This document shows positions 24,774 through 33,643 of a stretch of DNA of 64,000 bases, one piece after another; position 1 is the stretch's first letter; every line of letters starts with the position of its first letter. The stretch is from the NCBI RefSeq assembly GCF_030450125.1, contig NZ_CP123923.1:4898001-4962000 (forward strand), written 5' to 3'. The stretch is from Streptomyces sp. WP-1 (lineage in GTDB: Bacteria; Actinomycetota; Actinomycetes; Streptomycetales; Streptomycetaceae). Position numbers and translations under genes: made by a program. The notes below the pieces were generated by a model, which made no database searches, was not told the DNA's origin, and saw only the letters and a list, made by a program, of their open reading frames with translations.

Positions 24774-25598
24774 TCAGGCCGGCCGGGCGAGCCGTGCCGA
24801 GGCCAGGTGCACCGTGAACCCGCAGGGCACGAAGCCCTCCGGCGTGACCAGGTCCGCGACATCGGCGAGGAAGTCCTGACGGAGCCGGGCGACGGCCCGC
24901 TCCGCCATCGGCGCGAGATCGTAGAGCCCGGACAGGGACTCCCACACCTGCTCCAGGGTCCCGCCGAGGTCGATGGGCACGGTCTCCCACTCGACACCGC
25001 CGAACCCCACCGGCCGAAGAACCTCATCGAGCCCCTCCCGGCTGCGCGTCCGCCCGTCCCCCAACGCGGGGATCCGCGCGGGACTCTCCCCGCCCGCGCG
25101 CCGCAGCAGCCCGACGAACCGCTCGTACGCCTCCTCGCCGACGGCTCCGCCGCCCACCACGCACGCGAGCACCCCGCCCGGTACGAGCACCCGGGCCACC
25201 TCGGCGGCGACCTGCTCGATCTCGCCCATGAGCATCAGCGCGAGATGGGAGACGCAGGCATCGAAACTCCCGTCGGCGAAGGGCAGTTCCTGGGCCCGCC
25301 CGGTGTGCAGGCGTGCCGTGGAGAGCGCCGGCCGTTGCCGCGCGAGCGCCAGCGACTCGGGTGAGAGGTCCACCCCGGCGAGCTGCCTGCCGCCGTCCCG
25401 GGCGAGCAGTTCGAGCAACAGCCCGTCCCCGCACCCGAGATCGAGCACTCGCCGGTGCCCGGCGACCCGGTCGCGCAGCAGCTCGTAACTGGACCGCCCG
25501 TCCGGCCCCCGCCCCCGCCCGAACGCCTCGGCGGTCACGGCGGGCCGCCCGGCGTGGAAGGACCGGAGGAACTCCTCTTGCACGGCGCTGTTCGTCAT
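24774..25598 (-). CDS. Class I SAM-dependent methyltransferase
   Basis: A 274-residue Rossmann-fold methyltransferase. The SAM-binding motif I is VLDLGCGDGLLLELLA near residue 52, motif II GVDLSPESLALAR, and the motif around LPFADGSFDACVSHLALML fits the Methyltransf_11 family. The acceptor substrate cannot be deduced. It is a monocistronic gene convergent with the tmRNA terminator and divergent from a CGNR-type regulator gene, which may control it. The ATG at 25598 is the only sensible start. Confidence 0.9.
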   Translation of the reverse strand: MTNSAVQEEFLRSFHAGRPAVTAEAFGRGRGPDGRSSYELLRDRVAGHRRVLDLGCGDGLLLELLARDGGRQLAGVDLSPESLALARQRPALSTARLHTGRAQELPFADGSFDACVSHLALMLMGEIEQVAAEVARVLVPGGVLACVVGGGAVGEEAYERFVGLLRRAGGESPARIPALGDGRTRSREGLDEVLRPVGFGGVEWETVPIDLGGTLEQVWESLSGLYDLAPMAERAVARLRQDFLADVADLVTPEGFVPCGFTVHLASARLARPA

Positions 25599-25782
25599 CC
25601 CCCGAACCTACGACTTCCCGCACCGCCCCGGGCCCCGGTGCGGCGGAAGCCGTTGAACGGGCCCGGTGCCCCCGCCGGTCGACCTGTCCCGGTGCGGGGG
25701 GTTCCGGGGACACGTCCGGGCGGGCACTGTGGGAGGGAGGCGGTCTGTACGACTCCCCGTATGCCTAGGCGGTGACAGGCGC

Positions 25783-26346
25783 ATGGCGCTGCGGTTCGAT
25801 GCCGGACGGGTTTGTCTGGATCTGCTGGCGACCGGCCATCCAGGTGAACGGCTCGACTCCGTCCGGGCGTTGTGCGGCTGGATCGAGGAGGCCGGGCTGG
25901 TGCCGGCGGGTACCGGGCTCGGGCACGCCGACGAGACCTGGGTCGTGCGGTTCAGGGAAGTGCGGGAGGACATAGCCCAGTTGGTGCGGCGCGGCGGCGG
26001 ACCGGTGGCGTACGGGAGGGCGCTCGGGCGGGTCAACGAGGTGGCCCGGGAGACACCGCCCGCGCCCTGTGCCGTACGGCGTGGCGACGGACTGCTGGTG
26101 CGGGAGCTGGTCGCGCCGCCCGGGTCCGCCGCCCTGCTCGCGCTCCTCGCCCGGGACGCCGTGGAGCTGCTCACCGACCCCGTCGCGCGGGCCGCGCTTC
26201 GCGAGTGCGAGGGGGACAACTGCCCGCTCCTGTACCTCGACACCTCCCGGGGCCGCCGCCGGCGCTGGTGCTCCAGCGAGGTCTGCGGCAACCGGGAGCG
26301 GGTGGCCCGCCACCGGCGCCGGGCGGCCGCCCTCACCCGCGCGTGA
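25783..26346 (+). CDS. CGNR zinc-finger / ABATE-domain putative regulator
   Basis: A 187-residue protein. The N-terminal part (LRFDAGRVCLDLLAT) is the ABATE (putative stress-induced regulator) domain. The C-terminus is a CGNR-type zinc finger: CEGDNCPLLYLD, then SRGRRRRWCSSEVCGNRERVARH with paired Cys. Such proteins are proposed DNA-binding regulators of detoxification or antibiotic-response genes. It diverges from the methyltransferase gene (185 bases between starts). The start ATG 25783 sits where the ABATE domain begins. Confidence 0.88.
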   Translation: MALRFDAGRVCLDLLATGHPGERLDSVRALCGWIEEAGLVPAGTGLGHADETWVVRFREVREDIAQLVRRGGGPVAYGRALGRVNEVARETPPAPCAVRRGDGLLVRELVAPPGSAALLALLARDAVELLTDPVARAALRECEGDNCPLLYLDTSRGRRRRWCSSEVCGNRERVARHRRRAAALTRA

Positions 26347-26494
26347 GACTCCGGCGCGCCGCGCACACCCCACCGCGCCCCGGGACGCCCGCCCCCAAGA
26401 TCGCCGTATCCGGCGAAGCACCCGGGTCCCGTAGCCTCGCCCGCCTCCCTTCGCGTACGGTTGACGGCTGCCCAGCACGTCAGAAGGGGGCCCG

Positions 26495-28852
26495 GTGGCC
26501 GCTCAGGTTCAGCAATCCGCGGTCGGCTCGGAACACGACGCACAGGACTCCGTGCGCGACCGAGAGATCAGCGTCGAACAGACACATCTGGACCGGGTGT
26601 ACCGGCGGCTGGAGGAGAAGATCCACGAGGCCGAGTTCCTGATGAACGACGCGGCCCAGCGCGGCCAGGTCGGCACCCCCGGCGCGCTCGCCGAGCGGGA
26701 CGCGCAGGTCTTCCGCGCCGGTGTCCACCTGAACCGGCTCAACAACGAGTTCGAGGACTTCCTCTTCGGCCGCATCGACCTGCTGCTCGGCAAGGACGGC
26801 AAGAAGGGGCCCGACGGGGCCTACACGGCCGTCGAGCCGGCCGAGGGCGTCGTGCGCGAGGACAACACCGCCGACATCGCCGAGACCCTGCACATCGGCC
26901 GCATCGGCGTCCTCGACGCGGACTACGCCCCGCTCGTCATCGACTGGCGCGCCCCCGCCGCCGCGCCCTTCTACCGGGCCACCCCCGTGGAGCCCGGACG
27001 GGTGGTGCGCCGGCGTGTCATCCGGTCCAAGGGACGCCGGGTGCTCGGCGTCGAGGACGACCTGATGCGGCCCGCGCTCACCGCCTTCCTCGACGGCCGG
27101 GAACTGCCCGTCATCGGCGACGGCGCCCTGATGGCCGCCCTCGGCCAGGCCCGCGGCCACACCATGCGGGACATCGTCTCCTCCATCCAGGCCGAGCAGG
27201 ACCTCGTCATCCGGGCCCCCGCCGCCTCGATCACCTATGTGGAGGGCGGCCCGGGCACCGGCAAGACCGCCGTCGCCCTGCACCGCGCCGCCTACCTGCT
27301 CTACCAGGACCGCAGGCGGTACGCGGGCGGCATCCTCATCGTCTCCCCGACCCCGCTGCTCGTCGCCTACACCGAGGGCGTGCTGCCCTCGCTCGGCGAG
27401 GAGGGCCAGGTCGCGATCCGGGCGATCGGCTCGCTGGTCGACGGCGTGACGGCGACCTTGTACGACTCCCCGTCCGCGGCCCGCGCCAAGGGCTCGTACC
27501 GGATGCTGAAGGTGCTGCGGAAGGCCGCCAGGGGCGCCCTGGAACTGGGCGCCGCGCTCCGGCCGGCCCACGAGGAGGACGACGACGACACGCCGCGTCC
27601 CGCCGTCGACCCCACCCGGCTGCGCGTCGTCGCCTTCGGCCGCCGTCTCGAACTGGAGGCCGAGGAGCTGGACCGCATCCGCCGTACGGCCCTCGGCGGC
27701 ACCGCCCCCGTCAACCTGCTGCGCCCGCGCGCCCGCAAGCTGCTGCTGGACGCCCTGTGGGCGAAGTCCGGCGCCGGGTCCCGGCACACCGACCCGGAGC
27801 TGGCCGCCGAGCTGCGTTCCTCCTTCGACGAGGACATCACGGGCGAGGACGCCTTCATCGGCTTCCTGGACGCCTGGTGGCCGGAGCTGACCCCGGCGCG
27901 GGTGCTCGACGCGATGGCCGACGAGAAGCGGCTCGGCCGCTGGGCGCGCCGCATCCTCAACCCGGGCGAGGTGCGCAAGGTGGCCCGCTCGCTCAAGCGC
28001 GACGGCCACACGGTGCACGACATCGCCCTGCTGGACGAGCTCCAGGCGATCCTGGGCGTCCCGGCCCGGCCCCGCAGGAAGCGGGAGCTGGACCCGCTGG
28101 ACCAGCTCACCGGCCTGGAGGAGCTGATGCCGGTGCGCGAGGAGACCCAGCGGGAGCGGGCCGAGCGGCTGGCACAGGAGCGCACCGAGTACGCGCACGT
28201 CATCGTGGACGAGGCGCAGGACCTCACGCCGATGCAGTGGCGGATGGTCGGCCGCCGCGGCCGGCACGCCACCTGGACGGTCGTCGGGGACCCGGCCCAG
28301 TCCTCCTGGTCCGACCCGGACGAGGCGGCCGAGGCCCGCGACGAGGCCCTGGGCAGCCGCCCCCGGCGCCGCTTCCAGCTCACCGTGAACTACCGCAACC
28401 CCGCCGAGATCGCCGAGCTGGCCGCCCGGGTGCTCGCGCTCGCCATGCCCGGCGCCGAGTCGCCGCGGGCCGTACGGTCCACCGGCGTCGAGCCGCGCTT
28501 CACCGTCGTGGGGGAGTCCCTCCAGGCCACCGTGCGGGCCGAGGCGGAGCGGCTGCTGGGCCTGGTGGACGGCACGGTCGGCGTGGTCGTCGCGATGAAC
28601 CGGCGCGAGGAGGCGAGACGCTGGCTGGCCGGGCTCGGCGACCGGGTGGTGGCGCTCGGCAGCCTGGAGGCCAAGGGACTGGAGTACGACGCGACGGTGG
28701 TCGTCTCGCCCGCCGAGATCGCCGACGAGTCCCCGGCCGGGCTGCGCGTGCTCTACGTGGCGCTCACCCGGGCGACCCAGCAGCTCACGGTGGTGTCGGG
28801 GGAGCGCGACGAGCCGGACGCGGCCGGGGTGCCGGATCTGCTGCGCGACTGA
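26495..28852 (+). CDS. HelD-like superfamily 1 helicase (RNA-polymerase recycling type)
   Basis: A 785-residue UvrD/Rep-superfamily protein. The N-terminus is a coiled-coil (TEQTHLDRVYRRLEEKI-like arm) typical of HelD, which inserts into RNA polymerase channels. Walker A GGPGTGKTAVALHRAAYLL is near residue 252, the DEAQD motif II appears in HVIVDEAQDLTPMQW, and VNYRNPAEI and YVALTRATQQL are motifs IV and VI. HelD proteins release stalled RNA polymerase from DNA, and one Streptomyces relative (HelR) protects against rifamycins; no rifamycin-associated palindrome is visible upstream. GTG 26495 has an AGAAGGGGG site. The stop is followed 24 bases later by a sigma-R-type promoter. Confidence 0.9.
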   Translation: MAAQVQQSAVGSEHDAQDSVRDREISVEQTHLDRVYRRLEEKIHEAEFLMNDAAQRGQVGTPGALAERDAQVFRAGVHLNRLNNEFEDFLFGRIDLLLGKDGKKGPDGAYTAVEPAEGVVREDNTADIAETLHIGRIGVLDADYAPLVIDWRAPAAAPFYRATPVEPGRVVRRRVIRSKGRRVLGVEDDLMRPALTAFLDGRELPVIGDGALMAALGQARGHTMRDIVSSIQAEQDLVIRAPAASITYVEGGPGTGKTAVALHRAAYLLYQDRRRYAGGILIVSPTPLLVAYTEGVLPSLGEEGQVAIRAIGSLVDGVTATLYDSPSAARAKGSYRMLKVLRKAARGALELGAALRPAHEEDDDDTPRPAVDPTRLRVVAFGRRLELEAEELDRIRRTALGGTAPVNLLRPRARKLLLDALWAKSGAGSRHTDPELAAELRSSFDEDITGEDAFIGFLDAWWPELTPARVLDAMADEKRLGRWARRILNPGEVRKVARSLKRDGHTVHDIALLDELQAILGVPARPRRKRELDPLDQLTGLEELMPVREETQRERAERLAQERTEYAHVIVDEAQDLTPMQWRMVGRRGRHATWTVVGDPAQSSWSDPDEAAEARDEALGSRPRRRFQLTVNYRNPAEIAELAARVLALAMPGAESPRAVRSTGVEPRFTVVGESLQATVRAEAERLLGLVDGTVGVVVAMNRREEARRWLAGLGDRVVALGSLEAKGLEYDATVVVSPAEIADESPAGLRVLYVALTRATQQLTVVSGERDEPDAAGVPDLLRD

Positions 28853-28875
28853 GTTTTCGGCGAACTCCCCACAGG

Positions 28876-28902
28876 GGGAATGGCATCCGGCATCCGTTTG
28901 TT
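28876..28902 (+). promoter_or_regulatory. Sigma-R-type promoter upstream of a candidate small RNA
   Basis: GGGAAT (28876-28881), exactly 18 bases, then GTT (28900-28902): a full match to GGAAT-N18-GTT. It lies in the gap between the helicase stop and malic enzyme, more than 300 bases before the latter's ATG. The predicted start is near 28909. Confidence 0.65.
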
Positions 28903-28909
28903 AGCCTGG

Positions 28910-29047
28910 GTACGGCACCGGCTCGATCCAAGCCCCCGGGCCCAACCTTCGTCCCTTCGAGGGACCACTTGCCGCGAGGCGAGCATGGCGGGTCGGTGTC
29001 ATCAACGTGGAGGCCCACGTCACGACAGAGTGACGTGGGCCTCTTTC
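28910..29047 (+). ncRNA. Candidate structured small RNA with terminator
   Basis: About 138 bases with no convincing reading frame. Starting from the sigma-R-type promoter, it contains GTCCCT-TCG-AGGGAC (28951-28965), CTTGCC-GCGA-GGCGAG with a GNRA loop (28968-28983), and a near-perfect 14-bp terminator stem GAGGCCCACGTCAC / GTGACGTGGGCCTC (29010-29023, 29030-29043) followed by TTTCTT. The terminator stops transcription well before the malic-enzyme gene, so the unit looks self-contained. It could instead be the helicase 3' UTR. Function is unknown. Confidence 0.55.
29010..29047 (+). terminator. Strong Rho-independent terminator
   Basis: A 14-bp perfect stem, loop GACAGA, then TTTCTT. It terminates the candidate small RNA and any read-through from the helicase gene. 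Confidence 0.9.
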
Positions 29048-29219
29048 TTGTGGCCGCTGACTCTCGTATGGTGGAAGTCGTTTTCCGGAAACGCGCGTCA
29101 GTCGGTCACCACCCGTGAACAAAACGTCCGTAATCGAGGGCGACTACCACGTACTGATCGGTAGGTGCGACGATCGGACGGCACAACTAGCGACACGGTG
29201 AAAGCAGAGGAAGTCGGCC

Positions 29220-30635
29220 ATGGCAACGGCGCCCAGCGTCTCCTACTCGATGACCATCCGGCTGGAGGTGCCCGCGAGCGGAACGGCCGTCTCGCAGCTC
29301 ACCAACGCCGTGGAGTCCTCCGGAGGCTCGGTGACCGGCCTCGACGTCACCGCGTCCGGGCACGAGAAGCTCCGTATCGACGTCACGATCGCGGCCACCT
29401 CCACGGCCCACGCCGAGGAGATCGTCGAGAAGCTGCGCGGCATCGAGGGCGTCACTCTCGGCAAGGTCTCCGACCGTACGTTCCTGATGCACCTCGGCGG
29501 CAAGATCGAGATGCAGTCCAAGCACCCCATCCGCAACCGTGACGACCTCTCCATGGTCTACACGCCGGGTGTGGCCCGCGTCTGCATGGCGATCGCCGAG
29601 AACCCCGAGGACGCCCGCCGTCTCACCATCAAGCGCAACTCGGTTGCGGTCGTGACGGACGGTTCCGCGGTGCTCGGCCTCGGCAACATCGGCCCCAAGG
29701 CCGCGCTGCCCGTGATGGAGGGCAAGGCGGCCCTCTTCAAGCGCTTCGCCGGCATCGACGCCTGGCCGCTGTGCCTGGACACCCAGGACACCGACGCGAT
29801 CGTGGAGATCGTCAAGGCGATCGCCCCCGGCTTCGCGGGCATCAACCTGGAGGACATCTCCGCGCCCCGCTGCTTCGAGATCGAGGCCCGGCTGCGCGAG
29901 GCCCTGGACATCCCGGTCTTCCACGACGACCAGCACGGCACCGCCATCGTCGTGCTGGCGTCGCTGACCAACGCGCTGCGCGTCACGGGCAAGGCGATCG
30001 AGAACATCCGGATCGTGATGTCCGGCGCCGGCGCGGCCGGTACGGCCATCCTCAAGCTGCTGCTCGCGGCGGGCGCCAAGAACGCCGTCGTGGCCGACAT
30101 CCACGGCGTGGTGCACGCGGGCCGCGAGGACCTGGTGAACGCCGCGGCCGACTCGCCGCTGCGCTGGATCGCCGACAACACCAACCCCGAGGGCCTCACC
30201 GGCACCCTGAAGGAGGCCGTGCGCGGCGCGGACGTCTTCATCGGCGTCTCGGCCCCGAACGTCCTGGACGGCGACGACGTGGCCGCCATGGCGGACGGCG
30301 CGATCGTGTTCGCGCTCGCGAACCCGGACCCCGAGGTCGATCCGGCGATCGCCCGCCAGACGGCCGCGGTGGTGGCCACCGGCCGCTCGGACTTCCCCAA
30401 TCAGATCAACAACGTGCTGGTCTTCCCGGGTGTCTTCCGCGGCCTGCTGGACGCGCAGTCCCGTACCGTCAACACGGAGATGATGCTCGCCGCCGCGAAG
30501 GCGCTCGCCGATGTGGTCAGCGAGGATGAGCTGAACCCCAACTACATCATTCCGAGCGTCTTCAACGACAAGGTCGCGGGCGCCGTCGCCGGCGCGGTCC
30601 GCGAGGCCGCCAAGGCGGTCGGCGCAACGGTCTGA
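29220..30635 (+). CDS. NAD-dependent malic enzyme with N-terminal ACT domain
   Basis: A 471-residue oxidative decarboxylase converting malate to pyruvate and CO2. An ACT-like regulatory domain occupies about residues 8-80 (YSMTIRLEVPASG, VTLGKVSDRT). The catalytic part has SMVYTPGVARVCMAIAE with the catalytic Tyr, the Lys-containing KRNSVAVVTDGSAVLGLGN, metal ligands in GINLEDISAP and the segment DIPVFHDDQHGTA, and the NAD-binding MSGAGAAGTAI. AGAGGAAG precedes the ATG. An ACT domain on malic enzyme suggests control by a small metabolite. It lies downstream of the candidate small RNA unit and upstream of the HU gene. Confidence 0.95.
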   Translation: MATAPSVSYSMTIRLEVPASGTAVSQLTNAVESSGGSVTGLDVTASGHEKLRIDVTIAATSTAHAEEIVEKLRGIEGVTLGKVSDRTFLMHLGGKIEMQSKHPIRNRDDLSMVYTPGVARVCMAIAENPEDARRLTIKRNSVAVVTDGSAVLGLGNIGPKAALPVMEGKAALFKRFAGIDAWPLCLDTQDTDAIVEIVKAIAPGFAGINLEDISAPRCFEIEARLREALDIPVFHDDQHGTAIVVLASLTNALRVTGKAIENIRIVMSGAGAAGTAILKLLLAAGAKNAVVADIHGVVHAGREDLVNAAADSPLRWIADNTNPEGLTGTLKEAVRGADVFIGVSAPNVLDGDDVAAMADGAIVFALANPDPEVDPAIARQTAAVVATGRSDFPNQINNVLVFPGVFRGLLDAQSRTVNTEMMLAAAKALADVVSEDELNPNYIIPSVFNDKVAGAVAGAVREAAKAVGATV

Positions 30636-30944
30636 CCAGGGCCGATCGCCCGTCCATGGCGTGTCGTACGGTGCCGGGGGCTGTGAGGATCACCACGGTG
30701 GCCCCCTGTACCGGCGCGTCGTGGAACCACCTGGTGCCGGGCGCCCTCTAGGGTGACGCCGATCAGGCGCTTTTCGTGTGACTCCCCTGGGTGTTCTCAC
30801 GACTCCTACGGGTGCCGGATTGGCTTTCCCGCCGCAGGTAGGGGCAGGATGCGTCCCTGGGCGCGAGCGCATCGGCATCGCAGTGCCGCCGGCATAACCG
30901 CCGCGTGGCACACCCCAACGGCAAGAAAACACGGGAGTAACAAC
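30636..30944 (+). promoter_or_regulatory. hup upstream region
   Basis: These 309 bases hold no credible gene. TAGGGT at 30749-30754 is the best -10 candidate, which would leave a leader of about 190 bases before the HU start. The ribosome-binding site GGGAG lies about ten bases before ATG 30945. Confidence 0.35.
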
Positions 30945-31226
30945 ATGAACCGCAGTGAGCTGGTGGCCGCGCTGGCCGACCGTGCCGAGGTGACCCGCAA
31001 GGACGCCGACGCCGTGCTGGCCGCGTTCGCCGAGACCGTCGGCGAGATCGTCGCCAAGGGCGACGAGAAGGTCACCATCCCCGGCTTCCTGACCTTCGAG
31101 CGCACCCACCGTGCCGCTCGTACCGCGCGCAACCCGCAGACCGGCGAGCCGATCAACATCCCCGCCGGGTTCAGCGTGAAGGTCACCGCGGGCTCCAAGC
31201 TCAAGGAAGCGGCCAAGGGCAAGTAA
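30945..31226 (+). CDS. hupA: Nucleoid protein HU
   Basis: A 93-residue HU-family DNA-bending protein. It begins MNRSELVAALADRAEVTRKD, has the GFLTFERTHRAARTARNPQTG segment with the DNA-minor-groove arm (RNPQTGEPINIPAG), and ends in KLKEAAKGK. It is the short form without the Lys/Ala-rich tail of the second Streptomyces HU (HupS), so it is the HupA type. Single gene, preceded by a long leader and followed by a very strong bidirectional terminator shared with the convergent murA. Confidence 0.96.
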   Translation: MNRSELVAALADRAEVTRKDADAVLAAFAETVGEIVAKGDEKVTIPGFLTFERTHRAARTARNPQTGEPINIPAGFSVKVTAGSKLKEAAKGK

Positions 31227-31369
31227 GCGCTCCGCTTTGAGCGCCGGTCCACCGGAGCGCCGTTCAAGGTGAGCGCCGTGGGTGGCTGACAGTCCGTCGT
31301 GGCTGGTCGCGCCCGCGCGGCGGAGCCGCAGATCCCATACGGCCCCGCGCCCCAAAGGGCCGACGACGT

Positions 31370-31413
31370 CAAACAGGGCGGTCCCCCTCCTCGGAGGGGG
31401 ACCGCCCTGTTTG
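31370..31413. terminator. Bidirectional terminator between hup and murA
   Basis: A 19-bp perfect stem, arms 31370-31388 (starting CAAACAGGGCGG) and 31395-31413, with a six-base loop and A/T-rich flanks on both sides. Confidence 0.92.
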
Positions 31414-31428
31414 CTTGTTTGCTCGGGG

Positions 31429-32769
31429 TCAGCCGAGGGCCTTGCCCGGGAGTTCGACCTTGGCGCCCAGTTCCACGAGCTTCTCCATGAAGTTCTCGTA
31501 GCCGCGGTTGATCAGCTCGATGCCGTGGACCCGGGAGGTGCCCTCGGCGGCGAGGGCCGCGATCAGGTAGGAGAAGCCGCCGCGCAGGTCGGGGATGACC
31601 AGGTCGGCGCCCTGGAGCCGGGTCGGTCCGGAGACGACCGCGGAGTGCAGGAAGTTGCGCTGGCCGAAGCGGCAGTCGGAGCCGCCCAGGCACTCGCGGT
31701 AGAGCTGGATGTGCGCACCCATCTGGTTGAGCGCGGAGGTGAAGCCGAGGCGGGACTCGTAGACCGTCTCGTGGATGATCGACAGGCCCGTGGCCTGGGT
31801 GAGCGCCACCACCAGCGGCTGCTGCCAGTCGGTCTGGAAACCGGGGTGCACGTCCGTCTCCAGGGCGATGGACTTCAGCTGGCCGCCCGGGTGCCAGAAG
31901 CGGATGCCCTCGTCGTCGATCTCGAAGGCGCCACCGACCTTGCGGTAGGTGTTCAGGAACGTCATCATCGAGCGCTGCTGGGCGCCGCGGACGTAGATGT
32001 TGCCGCCGGTCGCGAGCGCCGCCGAGGCCCAGGACGCGGCCTCCAGGCGGTCCGACAGGGCCCGGTGGGTGTAGCCGCCGAGCTTGTCCACACCGGTGAT
32101 GCGGATGGTCCGGTCGGTGTCCATCGCGATGATCGCGCCCATCTTCTGCAGCACGCAGATGAGGTCCTCGATCTCCGGCTCGACGGCCGCGTTGGACAGC
32201 TCCGTGACGCCCTCGGCCAGCACGGCCGTCAGCAGCACCTGCTCGGTGGCGCCCACCGACGGGTACGGCAGCGTGATCTTCGTACCGCGCAGGCCCTTCG
32301 GCGCCTCCAGGTACTGCCCGTCCGCCCGCTTCTCGATGGTCGCGCCGAACTGCCGCAGCACGTCGAAGTGGAAGTCGATGGGCCGGCCGCCGATGTCGCA
32401 GCCGCCGAGGCCGGGGATGAACGCGTGTCCGAGCCGGTGCAGCAGCGGGCCGCAGAACAGGATCGGGATACGGCTGGAGCCGGCGTGGGCGTCGATGTCG
32501 GCCACGTTGGCGCTCTCGACGTGCGTCGGGTCGAGCACCAGCTCGCCGGGCTCCTCACCCGGACGGACCGTCACCCCGTGCAGCTGGAGCAGCCCGCGCA
32601 CGACGCGCACGTCACGGATGTCCGGAACGTTGCGCAGCCGGCTCGGCGCGCTGCCGAGCAGCGCGGCGACCATGGCCTTCGGCACGAGGTTCTTCGCACC
32701 GCGGACACGGATCTCGCCCTCAAGCGGGTTTCCGCCGTGGACAAGCAGGACATCGTCGTTGACGGTCAT
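31429..32769 (-). CDS. murA: UDP-N-acetylglucosamine 1-carboxyvinyltransferase
   Basis: A 446-residue enolpyruvyl transferase that performs the first committed step of peptidoglycan synthesis in the cytoplasm. The two-domain inside-out barrel is evident. The catalytic, fosfomycin-reactive Cys is present at about residue 124 (LGGCDIGGRPIDFH), with GAKNLVPKAMVAALL at the N-terminus supplying the substrate-contact Lys-Asn. GATEQVLLTAVLAEG and VIPDLRGGFSYLIAALAAEG are conserved. ATG 32769 was chosen because the ORF extension to 32814 has no homologous start. Convergent with hup. Confidence 0.96.
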   Translation of the reverse strand: MTVNDDVLLVHGGNPLEGEIRVRGAKNLVPKAMVAALLGSAPSRLRNVPDIRDVRVVRGLLQLHGVTVRPGEEPGELVLDPTHVESANVADIDAHAGSSRIPILFCGPLLHRLGHAFIPGLGGCDIGGRPIDFHFDVLRQFGATIEKRADGQYLEAPKGLRGTKITLPYPSVGATEQVLLTAVLAEGVTELSNAAVEPEIEDLICVLQKMGAIIAMDTDRTIRITGVDKLGGYTHRALSDRLEAASWASAALATGGNIYVRGAQQRSMMTFLNTYRKVGGAFEIDDEGIRFWHPGGQLKSIALETDVHPGFQTDWQQPLVVALTQATGLSIIHETVYESRLGFTSALNQMGAHIQLYRECLGGSDCRFGQRNFLHSAVVSGPTRLQGADLVIPDLRGGFSYLIAALAAEGTSRVHGIELINRGYENFMEKLVELGAKVELPGKALG

Positions 32770-33032
32770 GAATCTCGCGTTCCGATCAGATGGGCATGGG
32801 GGGCCGCCGATCACGGGCGGGCCGTGGGACAGGGTAATCGCCGATCACCCCCCGTCCGTAAGTCCGCGTACCGCCCTGTCGCGTCCTGGGTGTGTCACAA
32901 CACGAAACGTTTGCAATCGGACACACGCCGTCACCGCGCGTGAGCGTGCGCCGGGCCTGCTCCCACGCACCCTGAGCTGCGTTCACCCGGGCACTCCGAT
33001 TGGCTCCCCACTCGGGGGGAAGATGCGGGATC

Positions 33033-33614
33033 ATGTCTGGCATGACCGAGGTGTCCTCGCTCACAGGGCGGCTGCTCGTGGCCACCCCCGCCCTGGCGGA
33101 CCCGAACTTCGACCGCGCGGTGGTGCTCCTCCTCGACCACGACGAGGAGGGTTCCCTCGGCGTCGTCCTCAACCGCCCCACCCCGGTGGGCGTCGGCGAC
33201 ATCCTGGCGGACTGGGCCGAGCTGACCGGCGAGCCCGGCGTCGTCTTCCAGGGCGGTCCCGTCTCGCTGGACTCCGCGCTCGGCGTGGCGGTCATACCGG
33301 GCGGCGCGAACGGGGAGCGGGCCCCGCTGGGCTGGCGGCGGGTGCACGGCGCGATCGGCCTGGTCGACCTGGAGGCACCGCCCGAGCTGCTCGCCCCGGC
33401 CGTCGGCTCGCTGCGGATCTTCGCCGGGTACGCCGGCTGGGGGCCCGGCCAGCTGGAGGAGGAGCTGGCCGAGGGTGCCTGGTACGTGGTGGAGTCCGAG
33501 CCCGGCGACGTGTCCTCGCCGGAGCCCGAGCGGCTGTGGCGCGAGGTGCTGCGCCGCCAGCGCAGCGAGCTGGCGATGGTGGCCACGTATCCGGACGACC
33601 CTTCGCTCAACTGA
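33033..33614 (+). CDS. YqgE/AlgH family protein (UPF0301)
   Basis: A 193-residue protein of the YqgE/AlgH family. It begins SSLTGRLLVATPALADPNF, has VVLLLDHDEEGSLGVVLNRP, VVFQGGPVSLDSA and ends GYAGWGPGQLEEEL plus WREVLRRQRSELAMVATYPDD. Function is unknown in Streptomyces. Two starts are possible: ATG 33033 with purine-rich GCGGGA upstream, or ATG 33042 (MTEVSSL). It precedes the DUF3039 gene by 29 bases, but that gene has its own probable promoter. Confidence 0.92.
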   Translation: MSGMTEVSSLTGRLLVATPALADPNFDRAVVLLLDHDEEGSLGVVLNRPTPVGVGDILADWAELTGEPGVVFQGGPVSLDSALGVAVIPGGANGERAPLGWRRVHGAIGLVDLEAPPELLAPAVGSLRIFAGYAGWGPGQLEEELAEGAWYVVESEPGDVSSPEPERLWREVLRRQRSELAMVATYPDDPSLN

Positions 33615-33630
33615 TGGCCGGGCGCTTCAG

Positions 33631-33636
33631 TACCCT
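33631..33636 (+). promoter_or_regulatory. Putative -10 element of the DUF3039 gene (leaderless)
   Basis: TACCCT ends seven bases before ATG 33644 with no ribosome-binding site between, implying a leaderless transcript. Confidence 0.4.
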
Positions 33637-33643
33637 GGGCAAT

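Noticed and set aside
26347..26494. Rifamycin-associated element before the HelD-like gene, which would make it a HelR resistance gene.
   Set aside because: No long palindrome of that type is present upstream; the gene is better called a general HelD-like helicase.
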